From NCBI GenBank assembly GCA_947647615.1, contig CANSKS010000002.1:1-64000 (forward strand): 64,000 bases of DNA, read 5' to 3'. This stretch comes from an uncultured Neglectibacter sp. (lineage in GTDB: Bacteria > Bacillota > Clostridia > Oscillospirales > Acutalibacteraceae). The position numbers were made by a program, and so were the translations under genes. Below, piece by piece: positions 33,093 through 41,021 of the stretch (position 1 is the first letter of the stretch; every line of letters begins with the position of its first letter). The notes under the pieces are model-generated. The model ran no database searches, was not told the origin of the DNA, and worked only from the letters and a program-made list of their open reading frames with translations.

Positions 33093-33827
33093 ATGGGAGT
33101 TTCAACAGTGATTACGTCCGGAAAAGGCGGGGTGGGAAAATCTACCGTGTCGGTGGGCTTAGGGCGCGCTTTGGCGCAAAAGGGCAGAAGAGTCCTGCTG
33201 GTAGATTGTGACGCAGGCCTGCGCAGCCTGGACCGGATGACGGGCGTGGAAGAAAGCCTGGTGTTTGACCTTGCCGACGTGGTAGAGGGGCGCGCCGCCC
33301 CGGCAGACGCCATTTACCCCTGCGCGGAGGCTACGGGACTGTACCTTTTGCCGGCTCCTTCCTCCGGGGAGCGCATGGCCAGCCCCCAGGTGATGCGGCG
33401 GCTGGCAGAGCTTTTAAAACGGTATTACGATTATGTATTGCTGGATTCCCCGGCAGGCGTGGGCGACGGCTTTCGCTCGGCGGCCTATGGGGCGGATCGC
33501 GCCCTGGTGATCTGCAGCCCGGACCCGGTTTGCGTGCGCAGCGCCAATGCGGTAAAGGGCCTTTTGGAGGAAATTTCTGTATTGGAGCCCCGTCTGGTGA
33601 TCAACCGGTTTAATGGGGACTTTTTTTGGGAAACAGGTGTCTATAGTGACTTGGACAGTGTGATCGATGCCTCCGGCGTACAGCTGTTTGGCGTGGTCCC
33701 GGAAGACTTTTCTTTGGCAGCCGCTTTTTTAAAAGGAAAAAAAGCTCCGGAACGGTCTTCGGGTATGATGGCGCTGGCGCGGATCGCCGAAAGGCTGGAG
33801 GGCGCGTCGGTGCCCATTGCCCTTTAG
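33093..33827 (+). CDS. minD: MinD/ParA-type ATPase
   Basis: A 244-residue deviant-Walker ATPase with ITSGKGGVGKST (about 7-18), VLLVDCDAGLRSLDRM (switch I) and YVLLDSPAGVGDGF (Walker B). The pattern CDAGLRSLD and FDLADVVEG places it closest to MinD, which positions the division site. It is shorter than typical MinD and its C-terminus (RLEGASVPIAL) lacks the basic amphipathic helix that normally tethers MinD to the membrane. No minC is present next to it. The start at 33093 follows TTGAGG at good spacing and lies after a promoter. It could therefore be a MinD relative with a changed role. Confidence 0.8.
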   Translation: MGVSTVITSGKGGVGKSTVSVGLGRALAQKGRRVLLVDCDAGLRSLDRMTGVEESLVFDLADVVEGRAAPADAIYPCAEATGLYLLPAPSSGERMASPQVMRRLAELLKRYYDYVLLDSPAGVGDGFRSAAYGADRALVICSPDPVCVRSANAVKGLLEEISVLEPRLVINRFNGDFFWETGVYSDLDSVIDASGVQLFGVVPEDFSLAAAFLKGKKAPERSSGMMALARIAERLEGASVPIAL

Positions 33828-33958
33828 AGGCTCGACTTTTGAGAGCCTGGCGCCGGAAGATTCATTTTGGGAAAATTCATGTTTTTTCCGCAAGACAGTT
33901 CTGGGGAGAAGATATGTTTAAAAGCCGATAGAAAAAAATTGTAAGGAGGATTGTAGCT

Positions 33959-34357
33959 ATGAACATTGCGATTACTGCTCATGATGCGAAAAAAGAATTG
34001 ATGGTCCAGTTTTGTATTGCCTATTGTGGAATTTTGAGCCGTCACAGTTTGTGCGGCACAGGGACGACGGGAAAAATGGTGTCGGAAGCTACCGGGCTGA
34101 AGATCCAGCAATTTTTAAGCGGCCCTCAAGGCGGTGACCAACAAATTTCCGCGCGGATTGCCTTTAACGAGATCGATCTGCTGTTGTTTTTCCGGGATCC
34201 GTTGACGCCCAAGCCCAACGAGCCCAACGACATGAACCTGCTTCGCATTTGTGACATGCACAATATTCCGGTGGCCACCAACATTGCTACGGCAGAGGTG
34301 CTCATCCACGGTTTGGAGCGGGGAGATTTGGATTGGCGGGATTTGGTGCGCAACTGA
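33959..34357 (+). CDS. mgsA: Methylglyoxal synthase
   Basis: A 132-residue enzyme that converts dihydroxyacetone phosphate to methylglyoxal and phosphate, a bypass of lower glycolysis under phosphate limitation. Motifs are [30 protein letters not shown], the catalytic-Asp loop [14 protein letters not shown] and [20 protein letters not shown], which holds the active-site histidine and arginines later in the protein. Length is standard. An AAGGAGG site precedes the ATG. It lies downstream of the minD-like gene. Confidence 0.96.
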   Translation: MNIAITAHDAKKELMVQFCIAYCGILSRHSLCGTGTTGKMVSEATGLKIQQFLSGPQGGDQQISARIAFNEIDLLLFFRDPLTPKPNEPNDMNLLRICDMHNIPVATNIATAEVLIHGLERGDLDWRDLVRN

Positions 34358-34402
34358 CGTTGCGCTTTCTGTGCCCGGCTGTTGGAAAAGACGTTTTCTA
34401 TC

Positions 34403-34431
34403 TTGACAAACGGCCTTTGAGACGGTATGAT
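34403..34431 (+). promoter_or_regulatory. Promoter of the hisS-aspS operon
   Basis: A perfect TTGACA (34403-34408) and TATGAT (34426-34431) are 17 bases apart, just upstream of the T-box leader. Confidence 0.8.
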
Positions 34432-34439
34432 TTTAGACA

Positions 34440-34668
34440 GCGACTTGACGAAGACCGGGATTAGTACTCCGTGGCCTCACAGCAGAGAGAAGGGACGCCG
34501 GTAGGCGCTGCAAGCCCCTTTTGTGAAAGGCGGAGGAAGGACGCCCGCAGTCAAAACAGAATCAAAAAGGAAGGCAGGGCTCCTGCCTTTAAATTAGGGT
34601 GGCACCACGGAGAAAACCTTCGTCCCTTGTACGGTCTTTTACCGGCAGGGAGGAGGTTTTTTTATTGG
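34440..34668 (+). promoter_or_regulatory. T-box leader of the MazG-like/hisS/aspS operon
   Basis: The leader contains a Stem I with GCAGAGAGAAGGGAC and GGCGCTGCAAG, a hairpin AAGGCAGG/CCTGCCTT (34569-34589) and the T-box core TTAGGGTGGCACCACGGA (34594-34611). A terminator follows, AAACCTTCGTCCCT...AGGGAGGAGGTTT, with TTTTTTTATT. The likely specifier is GAC (34540-34542, Asp) within GGAAGGACG, which suits aspS downstream. GGA in the same loop is an alternative, so the tRNA assignment is inference; the T-box itself is clear. Confidence 0.88.
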
Positions 34669-34692
34669 CTGGGAAGGAGGGGCGGTGATACT

Positions 34693-35004
34693 GTGAAGGA
34701 AGGGCAGGCGGCGGTAGCCGAATTTGTTTGTGCCCATGGGTTGGAAACAGAGCCTCGGACACGCTTTTTAGACTTGACTTCTGAACTTGGAGAGCTTTCC
34801 AAGGAGCTTTTAAAAGCTTCCGAATACGGGAAGAAGCCCGTTACGGTAACAGCCGAGCTGGAAGAGGAGCTGGGGGACTGTATGTTTTCTTTTCTTTGTC
34901 TGTGCGATAGTCTAAAGCTGAATGCCCGTGAGGCGCTGGAAAAAGCCCTGGCAAAGTATGAACGGCGGCTCCGGGAAACAGGTACGCTGGGAAGTGGAAG
35001 GTGA
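34693..35004 (+). CDS. MazG-like nucleotide pyrophosphohydrolase
   Basis: A 103-residue all-alpha protein of the MazG/NTP-PPase superfamily. The metal-binding pattern is visible as LTSELGELSKELLKASEYGK followed by ELEEELGDCMFSFL, the EExxE...ExxD arrangement known for this fold. Such enzymes hydrolyse nucleoside triphosphates to monophosphates, often damaged or excess nucleotides. The start is GTG at 34693 after AAGGAGGGGCG; the longer frame runs back through the T-box and is not coding. It is the first gene of a tRNA-synthetase operon, placing its expression under amino-acid control. Confidence 0.8.
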   Translation: MKEGQAAVAEFVCAHGLETEPRTRFLDLTSELGELSKELLKASEYGKKPVTVTAELEEELGDCMFSFLCLCDSLKLNAREALEKALAKYERRLRETGTLGSGR

Positions 35005-35055
35005 ATTTTTAACGGTAATTTTGAGAAGGGAAAGGTTTTTACAGAAAGGAAAGCG

Positions 35056-36351
35056 GTGATTGCAATGGAACTTATCACAAAAGCGCCCAAGGGGACGGTA
35101 GACCTGGTTCCCGGGGCATCGGAAAAATGGCAGTTGGTAGAAGGGGTCTTCAAGAATGAGGCGGAGCTGAATGGCTTTTCTGAAATACGCACCCCGGTAT
35201 TTGAACATACCGAGCTTTTTTTAAGAGGGGTAGGCGATACCACCGATGTGGTGGAAAAGCAGATGTATACCTTTGAAGATAAAGGCGGGCGGTCCATTAC
35301 CCTGCGGCCGGAAGGCACTGCGGGCGCGGTACGGGCCATGCTGGAAAACGGCCTTTACAACAATGGTTACCCGGTAAAGCTCTATTATCTCACCTCTTGC
35401 TACCGGTATGAAAAGCCCCAGGCCGGCAGGCTGAGGGAGCTGCACCAGTTTGGGGTGGAAATGTTCGGCGCGGCGGAGCCGGTGGCAGACGCCCAGGTGA
35501 TCGCCCTGGCCCTTTCTGCCTTTCGCAGGCTGGGCCTGAATGACGTGGGGCTTCAGCTCAATTCCATTGGCTGCCCGGAATGCCGCAAGGAGTACCACAG
35601 GGCTTTGAAGGAATATTTCTCTGCCCGGAAAGACCAGCTTTGCGAGACCTGCCTTTCCCGGCTGGAGCGGAATCCCATGCGCATTTTGGACTGCAAAAGT
35701 CCGGTATGCCAGGAGCTGGCAAAAGGCGCTCCCAAAATTACGGAGTATCTTTGCGAAGACTGCCGGAACCATTTTGCCCGGGTGCAGGAATGCCTTTCCG
35801 ATTTGGGTATCGCCTTTGAGATTGACCCCGGCCTGGTGCGAGGGCTGGATTACTACACCCGCACTGTCTTCGAGTTCCCCTCCAAAAGCCTGGGATTTGC
35901 CCTGGGCGGCGGCGGAAGATACGACGGCCTGGTGGAAGAGATGGGCGGGAAGCCCACCCCTGGCCTGGGCTTCGGCCTGGGGCTGGACCGGATCCTGATG
36001 GCGTTGGAGGCTCAGAACACGGAGTTCCCGCCCCAAAACCGCTGCGAGGTATATTTTGCCTCTATGGGGGAGAAGGCTCAAAGGCTGGCCTTTCGGCTGG
36101 CAGATAAACTGCATGGATGCGGGGTCCCGGCAGACTGTGACCTGTGCGCAAGGGGCTTAAAGGCTCAAATGAAATATGCCAATAAAATAGGAGCCCGCTA
36201 CACCATGGTGCTGGGAGAAAACGAGCTGGAGGCGGGAAAGGCAGAGCTGAAAAATATGGAGACCGGAGAGAAGAGAAAGCTTTCCCTGGGGGAAAGCTTC
36301 GTAGACGAATATATTGCCGCCTGTACGGCCCAGGAAGACTTGTCTTTTTAA
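35056..36351 (+). CDS. hisS: Histidyl-tRNA synthetase
   Basis: A 431-residue class II synthetase. Motif 1 lies near SEIRTPVFEHTELFLRGVGD. Motif 2 is TSCYRYEKPQAGRLRELHQF. The histidine-specific signatures LVRGLDYYTRTVFEF and GGGGRYDGL, and motif 3 GLGFGLGLDRI, are all present. A C-terminal anticodon-binding domain covers about 330-425. A four-cysteine insertion (CPECRK, CETC, CEDC) in the middle is typical of this HisRS subtype. The best spaced ribosome site favours GTG at 35056; an in-frame ATG follows at 35065. It is under the upstream T-box. Confidence 0.95.
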   Translation: MIAMELITKAPKGTVDLVPGASEKWQLVEGVFKNEAELNGFSEIRTPVFEHTELFLRGVGDTTDVVEKQMYTFEDKGGRSITLRPEGTAGAVRAMLENGLYNNGYPVKLYYLTSCYRYEKPQAGRLRELHQFGVEMFGAAEPVADAQVIALALSAFRRLGLNDVGLQLNSIGCPECRKEYHRALKEYFSARKDQLCETCLSRLERNPMRILDCKSPVCQELAKGAPKITEYLCEDCRNHFARVQECLSDLGIAFEIDPGLVRGLDYYTRTVFEFPSKSLGFALGGGGRYDGLVEEMGGKPTPGLGFGLGLDRILMALEAQNTEFPPQNRCEVYFASMGEKAQRLAFRLADKLHGCGVPADCDLCARGLKAQMKYANKIGARYTMVLGENELEAGKAELKNMETGEKRKLSLGESFVDEYIAACTAQEDLSF

Positions 36352-36426
36352 GGGAGAAAAAATATATTTACGGGCTTTTCCAAGGCCCTATTTGAACTTA
36401 TCAACAAAAGAAAGAAGGAGATCGGC

Positions 36427-38217
36427 ATGGTCCAATCCAGGACTCATACCTGCGGCCAGCTGCGGCTGGAAAACGTGGGGGAAACAGTGACCCTAACAGG
36501 ATGGATGGAAAATGTGCGGGAGGTGGGCAGCAATTTTGCCTTTTTGGTCCTGCGGGATTTTTACGGCACCACCCAGGTGGTACTGGAAACAGAAGAGATG
36601 GTGGGCATTGTAAAGCCCCTCAACAAGGAATCTACCATTTCTGTCACGGGGGTGGTGCGGGAGAGAACCAGCAAAAACCCCAAGCTTCCTACCGGCGATA
36701 TTGAGATTGCCCCCACCGAAATCAAGCTTTTGGGCCGCTGCCAATATAACGAGCTGCCCTTTGAGATCAACTATTCCCGGGATGCAGATGAATCCCAGCG
36801 CTTGAGGTACCGGTATCTTGACCTGCGGAACCCCCAGGTCAAGGGGAATATCGTGCTTCGGAGCAAGGTGGTTTCCGCTTTGCGCCGGGCCATGGAGAAT
36901 TTGGATTTCCTGGAGATCACCACCCCTATTCTCACGGCCTCTTCTCCCGAGGGTGCCAGAGATTACCTGGTCCCCTCCCGGAAGCATCCGGGAAAGTTCT
37001 ATGCCCTGCCCCAGGCGCCCCAGCAGTTCAAGCAGCTGCTCATGGCCTCCGGCTTCGACAGGTACTTCCAAATTGCGCCCTGCTTCCGGGATGAAGACGC
37101 CCGGGGTGACCGCTCCCCGGGGGAATTTTACCATCTGGATATGGAAATGGCCTTTGCTACCCAGGAAGATGTGTTTGAGGTGCTGGAGCAGGTTTTGCCC
37201 CCCATTTTTTCCCAGTTCGGCAAGTACGGGGAGGTTTCCAAAGCCCCCTTTACCCGCATCCCCTATTTGCAGGCCATGGAGGAGTTCGGCAGCGATAAGC
37301 CGGACCTGCGGATAGACCTGCGCATTCAGGATGTGACGGAGCTCCTCTCCGGATGCGGCTTCGGTCCCTTTGAAAATGCCGTGGTCAAGGCTGTGCCGGT
37401 AAGCGAATGCACCCTGGCCAGGAAAGCGGTGGATAAGATTTGTACAGAGGTGGAGGTGCAGACCGCCCAGAAGGCCTATTGGTTCAAGATGGACGAAAAA
37501 GGGGAGATTGCCGGAGGCATCGCCAAGTTCCTCAACGCCGAAGAAGGCTTGGCCGCCCGGGTGACGGAAGCGCTGGGGCTGGGGCCCAATTCCCTGGTCA
37601 TGCTGGCGGCCGGTCCCAAAGCCGTAGCCCAGAAGACCGCCGGGGTGGCCCGGAAGCTGTTGGGCGCCGCCTGCCCCAACCACATAGACGAAAACCGGTA
37701 CGAGCTTTGCTGGATTGTAGATTTCCCCATGTTTGAGATCGGCGAGGAAAGCGGCCAGCTGGAATTTGGCCACAACCCCTTCTCCATGCCCCACGGCGGG
37801 ATGGAATCGCTTTTAAAGATCGAACGGGGAGAGGCGGACCCGCTGGACCTGCGGGCACACCAGTACGACCTGGTGTGCAACGGCTTTGAGCTGGCTTCCG
37901 GTGCGGAACGCAATTACAACCCCGAAATCATGGTGAAGGCCTTTGAACTGGTGGGCCTCACGGAGGAAGACGTGCGAAGCAAGTTCCCGGCCATGTACAA
38001 CGCCTTTTGTTACGGGGCGCCCCCTCATGCCGGCGCGGCTCCCGGCATAGACCGGCTGGTGATGCTCTTGACCGGGGAGAGCTACATTCGGGAAGTGATC
38101 ACCTTCCCGATGAACCAGAACGCTCAGGATGTGATGATGGACGCCCCCTCCGCCGTGCGGCCGGAGCAGTTAAAGGAATTGGGGATCCAAGTCGTGGAAC
38201 ATTGCGAAGAGGCCTAA
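36427..38217 (+). CDS. aspS: Aspartyl-tRNA synthetase
   Basis: A 596-residue bacterial-type AspRS. An N-terminal OB-fold anticodon domain (TLTGWMENVREVGSNFAFLV) is followed by the class II catalytic core with motif 1 around FLEITTPILTASSPEGARDY, motif 2 FRDEDARGDRSPGEFYHLD and motif 3 APGIDRLVMLL. The bacterial GAD insertion domain lies at about 290-410. Whether it is discriminating or also charges tRNA-Asn cannot be read with certainty. The start follows AGAAGGAGATC. It ends the T-box operon. Confidence 0.96.
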   Translation: MVQSRTHTCGQLRLENVGETVTLTGWMENVREVGSNFAFLVLRDFYGTTQVVLETEEMVGIVKPLNKESTISVTGVVRERTSKNPKLPTGDIEIAPTEIKLLGRCQYNELPFEINYSRDADESQRLRYRYLDLRNPQVKGNIVLRSKVVSALRRAMENLDFLEITTPILTASSPEGARDYLVPSRKHPGKFYALPQAPQQFKQLLMASGFDRYFQIAPCFRDEDARGDRSPGEFYHLDMEMAFATQEDVFEVLEQVLPPIFSQFGKYGEVSKAPFTRIPYLQAMEEFGSDKPDLRIDLRIQDVTELLSGCGFGPFENAVVKAVPVSECTLARKAVDKICTEVEVQTAQKAYWFKMDEKGEIAGGIAKFLNAEEGLAARVTEALGLGPNSLVMLAAGPKAVAQKTAGVARKLLGAACPNHIDENRYELCWIVDFPMFEIGEESGQLEFGHNPFSMPHGGMESLLKIERGEADPLDLRAHQYDLVCNGFELASGAERNYNPEIMVKAFELVGLTEEDVRSKFPAMYNAFCYGAPPHAGAAPGIDRLVMLLTGESYIREVITFPMNQNAQDVMMDAPSAVRPEQLKELGIQVVEHCEEA

Positions 38218-38243
38218 AAATCCCAGAAAACTTGTGGAAAAAA

Positions 38244-38279
38244 TGCGTTTCCCCGGGTTGTGAAACCATGGGGAAACGC
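38244..38279 (+). terminator. Hairpin after aspS
   Basis: GCGTTTCCCC pairs with GGGGAAACGC around a 15-base loop, followed by GTATATTTTGCG. The T-run is weak, but the position after aspS fits a terminator. Confidence 0.6.
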
Positions 38280-38318
38280 GTATATTTTGCGTTATTTGTA
38301 TTAAAGTTGCGCTAAAAA

Positions 38319-38362
38319 ACACCATATATAGTGTTGACAGCTTCTGGGAAAAAGCTTATAAT
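38319..38362 (+). promoter_or_regulatory. NrdR box and consensus promoter of nrdD
   Basis: ACACCATATATAGTGT (38319-38334) is a near-palindrome that matches the known NrdR-box pattern (ACAC-WATATATW-GTGT). It touches the -35 TTGACA (38334-38339); TATAAT follows at 38357-38362 after exactly 17 bases. NrdR represses ribonucleotide reductase genes when dATP is high. Only one clear box is seen, though NrdR usually uses two. Confidence 0.8.
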
Positions 38363-38396
38363 AGGAAGCGCTCTCCCTTTTGGGGAAAGGATAGAT

Positions 38397-38492
38397 ATGG
38401 AAATTTCCGGAGGACACAGGAGTCGGGGCAGCCGGGCCTTGGCAGCCTGTAAACGGGAAGCACAGCAAGAAGAAAGGAAAGATATATGCTAA
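38397..38492 (+). CDS. Possible leader peptide upstream of nrdD
   Basis: A 31-codon frame between the nrdD promoter and nrdD. GGGGAAAGG stands 8 bases before its ATG. The peptide is basic and ends KDIC; its stop TAA overlaps the nrdD start codon region by 7 bases, a layout that would allow translational coupling. No known peptide was recognised, and chance is possible. Confidence 0.3.
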   Translation: MEISGGHRSRGSRALAACKREAQQEERKDIC

Positions 38493-40783
38493 AAAGTATC
38501 GTGAAAAGGAGCGGGGAAAAAGTATCTTTTGACCCGTCAAAAATCAGGGCCGCTATTTTTAAAGCCAATGTGAGAATCGCCACCGAACGGTTCAGCGACG
38601 AGGAATTGGACCGGCTCACCGGGGAAGTGGTAGCTCAGCTGGAGACTTTAAAAAAGGTCCCCACTGTAGAGCAGATTCAGGACATTGTGGAAGAAAAGCT
38701 CATCCAGGAGGACTATGCGAAAACCGCCAAGGCCTACATCCTTTACCGGGCCGAGCACCAGAAGATCCGGGAAATGGATGACGAGCTGGTGAAAATTTAT
38801 TCTGCGCTGACCTTTGTGGCGGCGGAAGACGTGGACCTGAAACGGGAAAACGCCAACATCAATGCCGATACCGCCATGGGGACCATGCTGAAATACGGCT
38901 CCGAGGGCGCCAAAAGCTTTTACGACAAATATGTGATTCCCGCCCACATTGCCAAGGCCCACGGGGATGGCGATATCCACATTCACGATAAAGATTTTTA
39001 CACCCTTACAGAAACTTGCTGCCAGATCGACCTGTTAAAGCTTTTCCACGGCGGGTTTTCTACCGGCCATGGGTATTTGCGGGAGCCCCAGGACATTCGC
39101 AGCTACGCGGCCCTGGCCTGCATTGCCATTCAGGCCAACCAGAACGAAATGCACGGGGGGCAGAGTGTCCCCATTTTCGATTATGCTATGGCCGAAGGAG
39201 TGGACAAGACCTACCGGAAGGAATATTTCAAGGCTCTCATTGAGTTTTTTAGGATTTTCAAAGCCATGCCTTACGACGACGCGGAGGCCATGGTTTCTTC
39301 CGCCAGGGAAGCCCTGGGGGAAAAGGTGACCATGGACCGGGTGGAGGAATATAGCGCCGGGCTCGAGGAATACCTGCCTCGGCACCAAAGGGAAAACGGC
39401 TACGAGGAGATCACCTGGGAAGAGGCGGCGGATGCCTGCCGCTATGCCCAAGACACGGCCTGGCGGGAAACCGACGAGGCCACAAAACAGGCCATGGAAG
39501 CCCTGGTGCACAACCTGAATACCATGAATTCCCGGGCCGGGGCCCAGGTTCCCTTTTCCTCTTTGAATTACGGCACCGACACCTCTCCCCAGGGCCGCAT
39601 GGTGATCCGCAACCTGCTTTTGGCCACCGAGGCCGGCTTGGGCGACGGGGAAACCCCCATTTTCCCGGTGCAGATCTTCAAGGTAAAGGAAGGGGTTAAT
39701 TACACGGAGGAGGACCCGAACTACGATTTGTTCAAGCTGGCCATGCGGGTTTCGGCCAAGAGGCTGTTCCCAAATTTCAGCTTTATCGACGCTCCCTTTA
39801 ACCTGAAATACTATAAGCCCGGCGATTACGACACAGAAGTGGCCTATATGGGTTGCCGCACCCGGGTGATGGGGAATGTCCATGACCCCAAGCGGGAAGT
39901 GACCTGCGGCAGGGGGAACCTGAGCTTCACTTCCATCAACCTGCCCCGTATTGGCATTGAGGCCAAGGGGGATATCAAGAAGTTCTACGAGATTTTGGAC
40001 CAACGCATAGACCTTTGTGTAGAGCAGCTTTTGCACCGCTTTAAAATTCAGTGCAGCAAAAAGGCCTACAATTACCCCTTCCTCATGGGCCAGGGGGTGT
40101 GGATCGATTCCGAAAAACTGGACCGGAATGACTCCGTGGCAGAGGTGTTAAAGCACGGTACCCTTTCCATTGGCTTTATTGGCCTGGCGGAAACCTTAAA
40201 GGCACTCACCGGCAAGCATCATGGAGAAAGCCAGGAAAGCTATGACCTGGGCTTGGAGATCATCACCTATATGAGAAAGCGCATGGATGCGCTTTCTAAA
40301 GAGCACAGCCTGAACTTCACCCTGCTGGCCACTCCCGCCGAAGGGCTTTCCGGCCGGTTTGTACGCATAGACAAAAAGAAATACGGGGAGATCCCCGGCG
40401 TTACCGACCGGGAATATTACACCAACTCCTTCCATGTGCCGGTGTACTACCCTATCGGCGCCTTTGAGAAAATTAAAAAAGAGGCGCCCTTCCATGCCCT
40501 TACCAACGCCGGGCATATCAGCTATGTGGAGCTGGATGGGGACGTGTGCAAGAATATCGACGCCTTCGAGAGCATTATCCGCTGCATGAAAGAGGAAGGG
40601 ATTGGGTATGGTTCTGTAAATCATCCGGTAGACAGGGACCCTGTTTGCGGGTATAATGGGATTATTGGAGAGGTGTGTCCAAGGTGCGGGAGACATGCGG
40701 GAGAGGGTGTGCCCCTTTCCAAGCTCCAGGAGCTGCGGAAAAAATACCATGACGTGCCGGACTATTCCTGCATGATTCATTGA
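38486..40783 (+). CDS. nrdD: Anaerobic (class III) ribonucleotide reductase, large part lacking the glycyl-radical loop
   Basis: A 765-residue NrdD that reduces ribonucleoside triphosphates to deoxynucleotides without oxygen. An ATP-cone allosteric domain (1-93) begins VKRSGEKVSFDPSKIRAAIF. The ten-stranded barrel includes DGDIHIHDKDFYTLTETCCQ and NEMHGGQSVPIFDYAMA. Near the end lies the cysteine-rich metal region DPVCGYNGIIGEVCPRCGRH, after which fused relatives continue into the glycyl-radical loop. Here the frame instead adds a 29-residue tail (starting AGEGVPLSKL, ending YSCMIH) and stops. The radical loop is encoded by the next gene. Expression is from a strong promoter with an NrdR box. 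Confidence 0.93.
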   Translation: MLKSIVKRSGEKVSFDPSKIRAAIFKANVRIATERFSDEELDRLTGEVVAQLETLKKVPTVEQIQDIVEEKLIQEDYAKTAKAYILYRAEHQKIREMDDELVKIYSALTFVAAEDVDLKRENANINADTAMGTMLKYGSEGAKSFYDKYVIPAHIAKAHGDGDIHIHDKDFYTLTETCCQIDLLKLFHGGFSTGHGYLREPQDIRSYAALACIAIQANQNEMHGGQSVPIFDYAMAEGVDKTYRKEYFKALIEFFRIFKAMPYDDAEAMVSSAREALGEKVTMDRVEEYSAGLEEYLPRHQRENGYEEITWEEAADACRYAQDTAWRETDEATKQAMEALVHNLNTMNSRAGAQVPFSSLNYGTDTSPQGRMVIRNLLLATEAGLGDGETPIFPVQIFKVKEGVNYTEEDPNYDLFKLAMRVSAKRLFPNFSFIDAPFNLKYYKPGDYDTEVAYMGCRTRVMGNVHDPKREVTCGRGNLSFTSINLPRIGIEAKGDIKKFYEILDQRIDLCVEQLLHRFKIQCSKKAYNYPFLMGQGVWIDSEKLDRNDSVAEVLKHGTLSIGFIGLAETLKALTGKHHGESQESYDLGLEIITYMRKRMDALSKEHSLNFTLLATPAEGLSGRFVRIDKKKYGEIPGVTDREYYTNSFHVPVYYPIGAFEKIKKEAPFHALTNAGHISYVELDGDVCKNIDAFESIIRCMKEEGIGYGSVNHPVDRDPVCGYNGIIGEVCPRCGRHAGEGVPLSKLQELRKKYHDVPDYSCMIH

Positions 40784-40826
40784 AAATAAAGAAAATTTAA
40801 AACCGGAAATAAAGGAGGAACTTACC

Positions 40827-41018
40827 ATGACAAAAGCCGCTGTAAAAAAAGGAACCAGAAAACCCAGTAAAAAAGAGCAGGAAATTTTAATTGGCGAAGG
40901 CCGGGATTTTGAGCGGATCCGCCGCATCACCGGTTACCTGGTGGGCACCATCGACCGCTGGAACAACGCCAAACGGGCCGAGGAGCAGGACCGGGTAAAG
41001 CATACGCTGAGCCATTGA
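40827..41018 (+). CDS. Separate glycyl-radical domain of class III ribonucleotide reductase
   Basis: A 63-residue protein. Residues 1-25 are a Lys-rich extension (MTKAAVKKGTRKPSKKEQE). Residues 28-60 match the C-terminal end of NrdD: FERIRRITGYLVG followed by RWNNAKRAEEQDRVKH. In NrdD the glycine of this RxxGYL-type motif carries the catalytic radical installed by NrdG; here it would be Gly36. AAAGGAGG stands 8 bases before the ATG, so it is made as its own polypeptide and must dock into the large subunit. It lies 43 bases after nrdD and 3 bases before surE. The functional split is inference from sequence. Confidence 0.85.
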   Translation: MTKAAVKKGTRKPSKKEQEILIGEGRDFERIRRITGYLVGTIDRWNNAKRAEEQDRVKHTLSH

Positions 41019-41021
41019 GGG

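Noticed and set aside
34471-34692. Coding extension of the MazG-like gene through the T-box
   Set aside because: This stretch is the structured leader with T-box core and terminator; a GTG with a strong ribosome site follows it.
36493-37794. A 433-codon minus-strand open frame opposite aspS
   Set aside because: It is a shadow of aspS; the composition (Gly/His/Leu-rich) and absence of motifs fit antisense reading.
38363-38485. Cobalamin or other known riboswitch in the nrdD leader
   Set aside because: The conserved boxes of the cobalamin riboswitch are not present; no known class could be matched by eye.
40770-40830. Sequencing or simple frameshift explanation for the nrdD split
   Set aside because: The end of nrdD and the start of the small gene are separated by a spacer with a strong ribosome site, and both sides carry extra residues absent from fused homologues. 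One inserted or deleted base would not restore a continuous protein.
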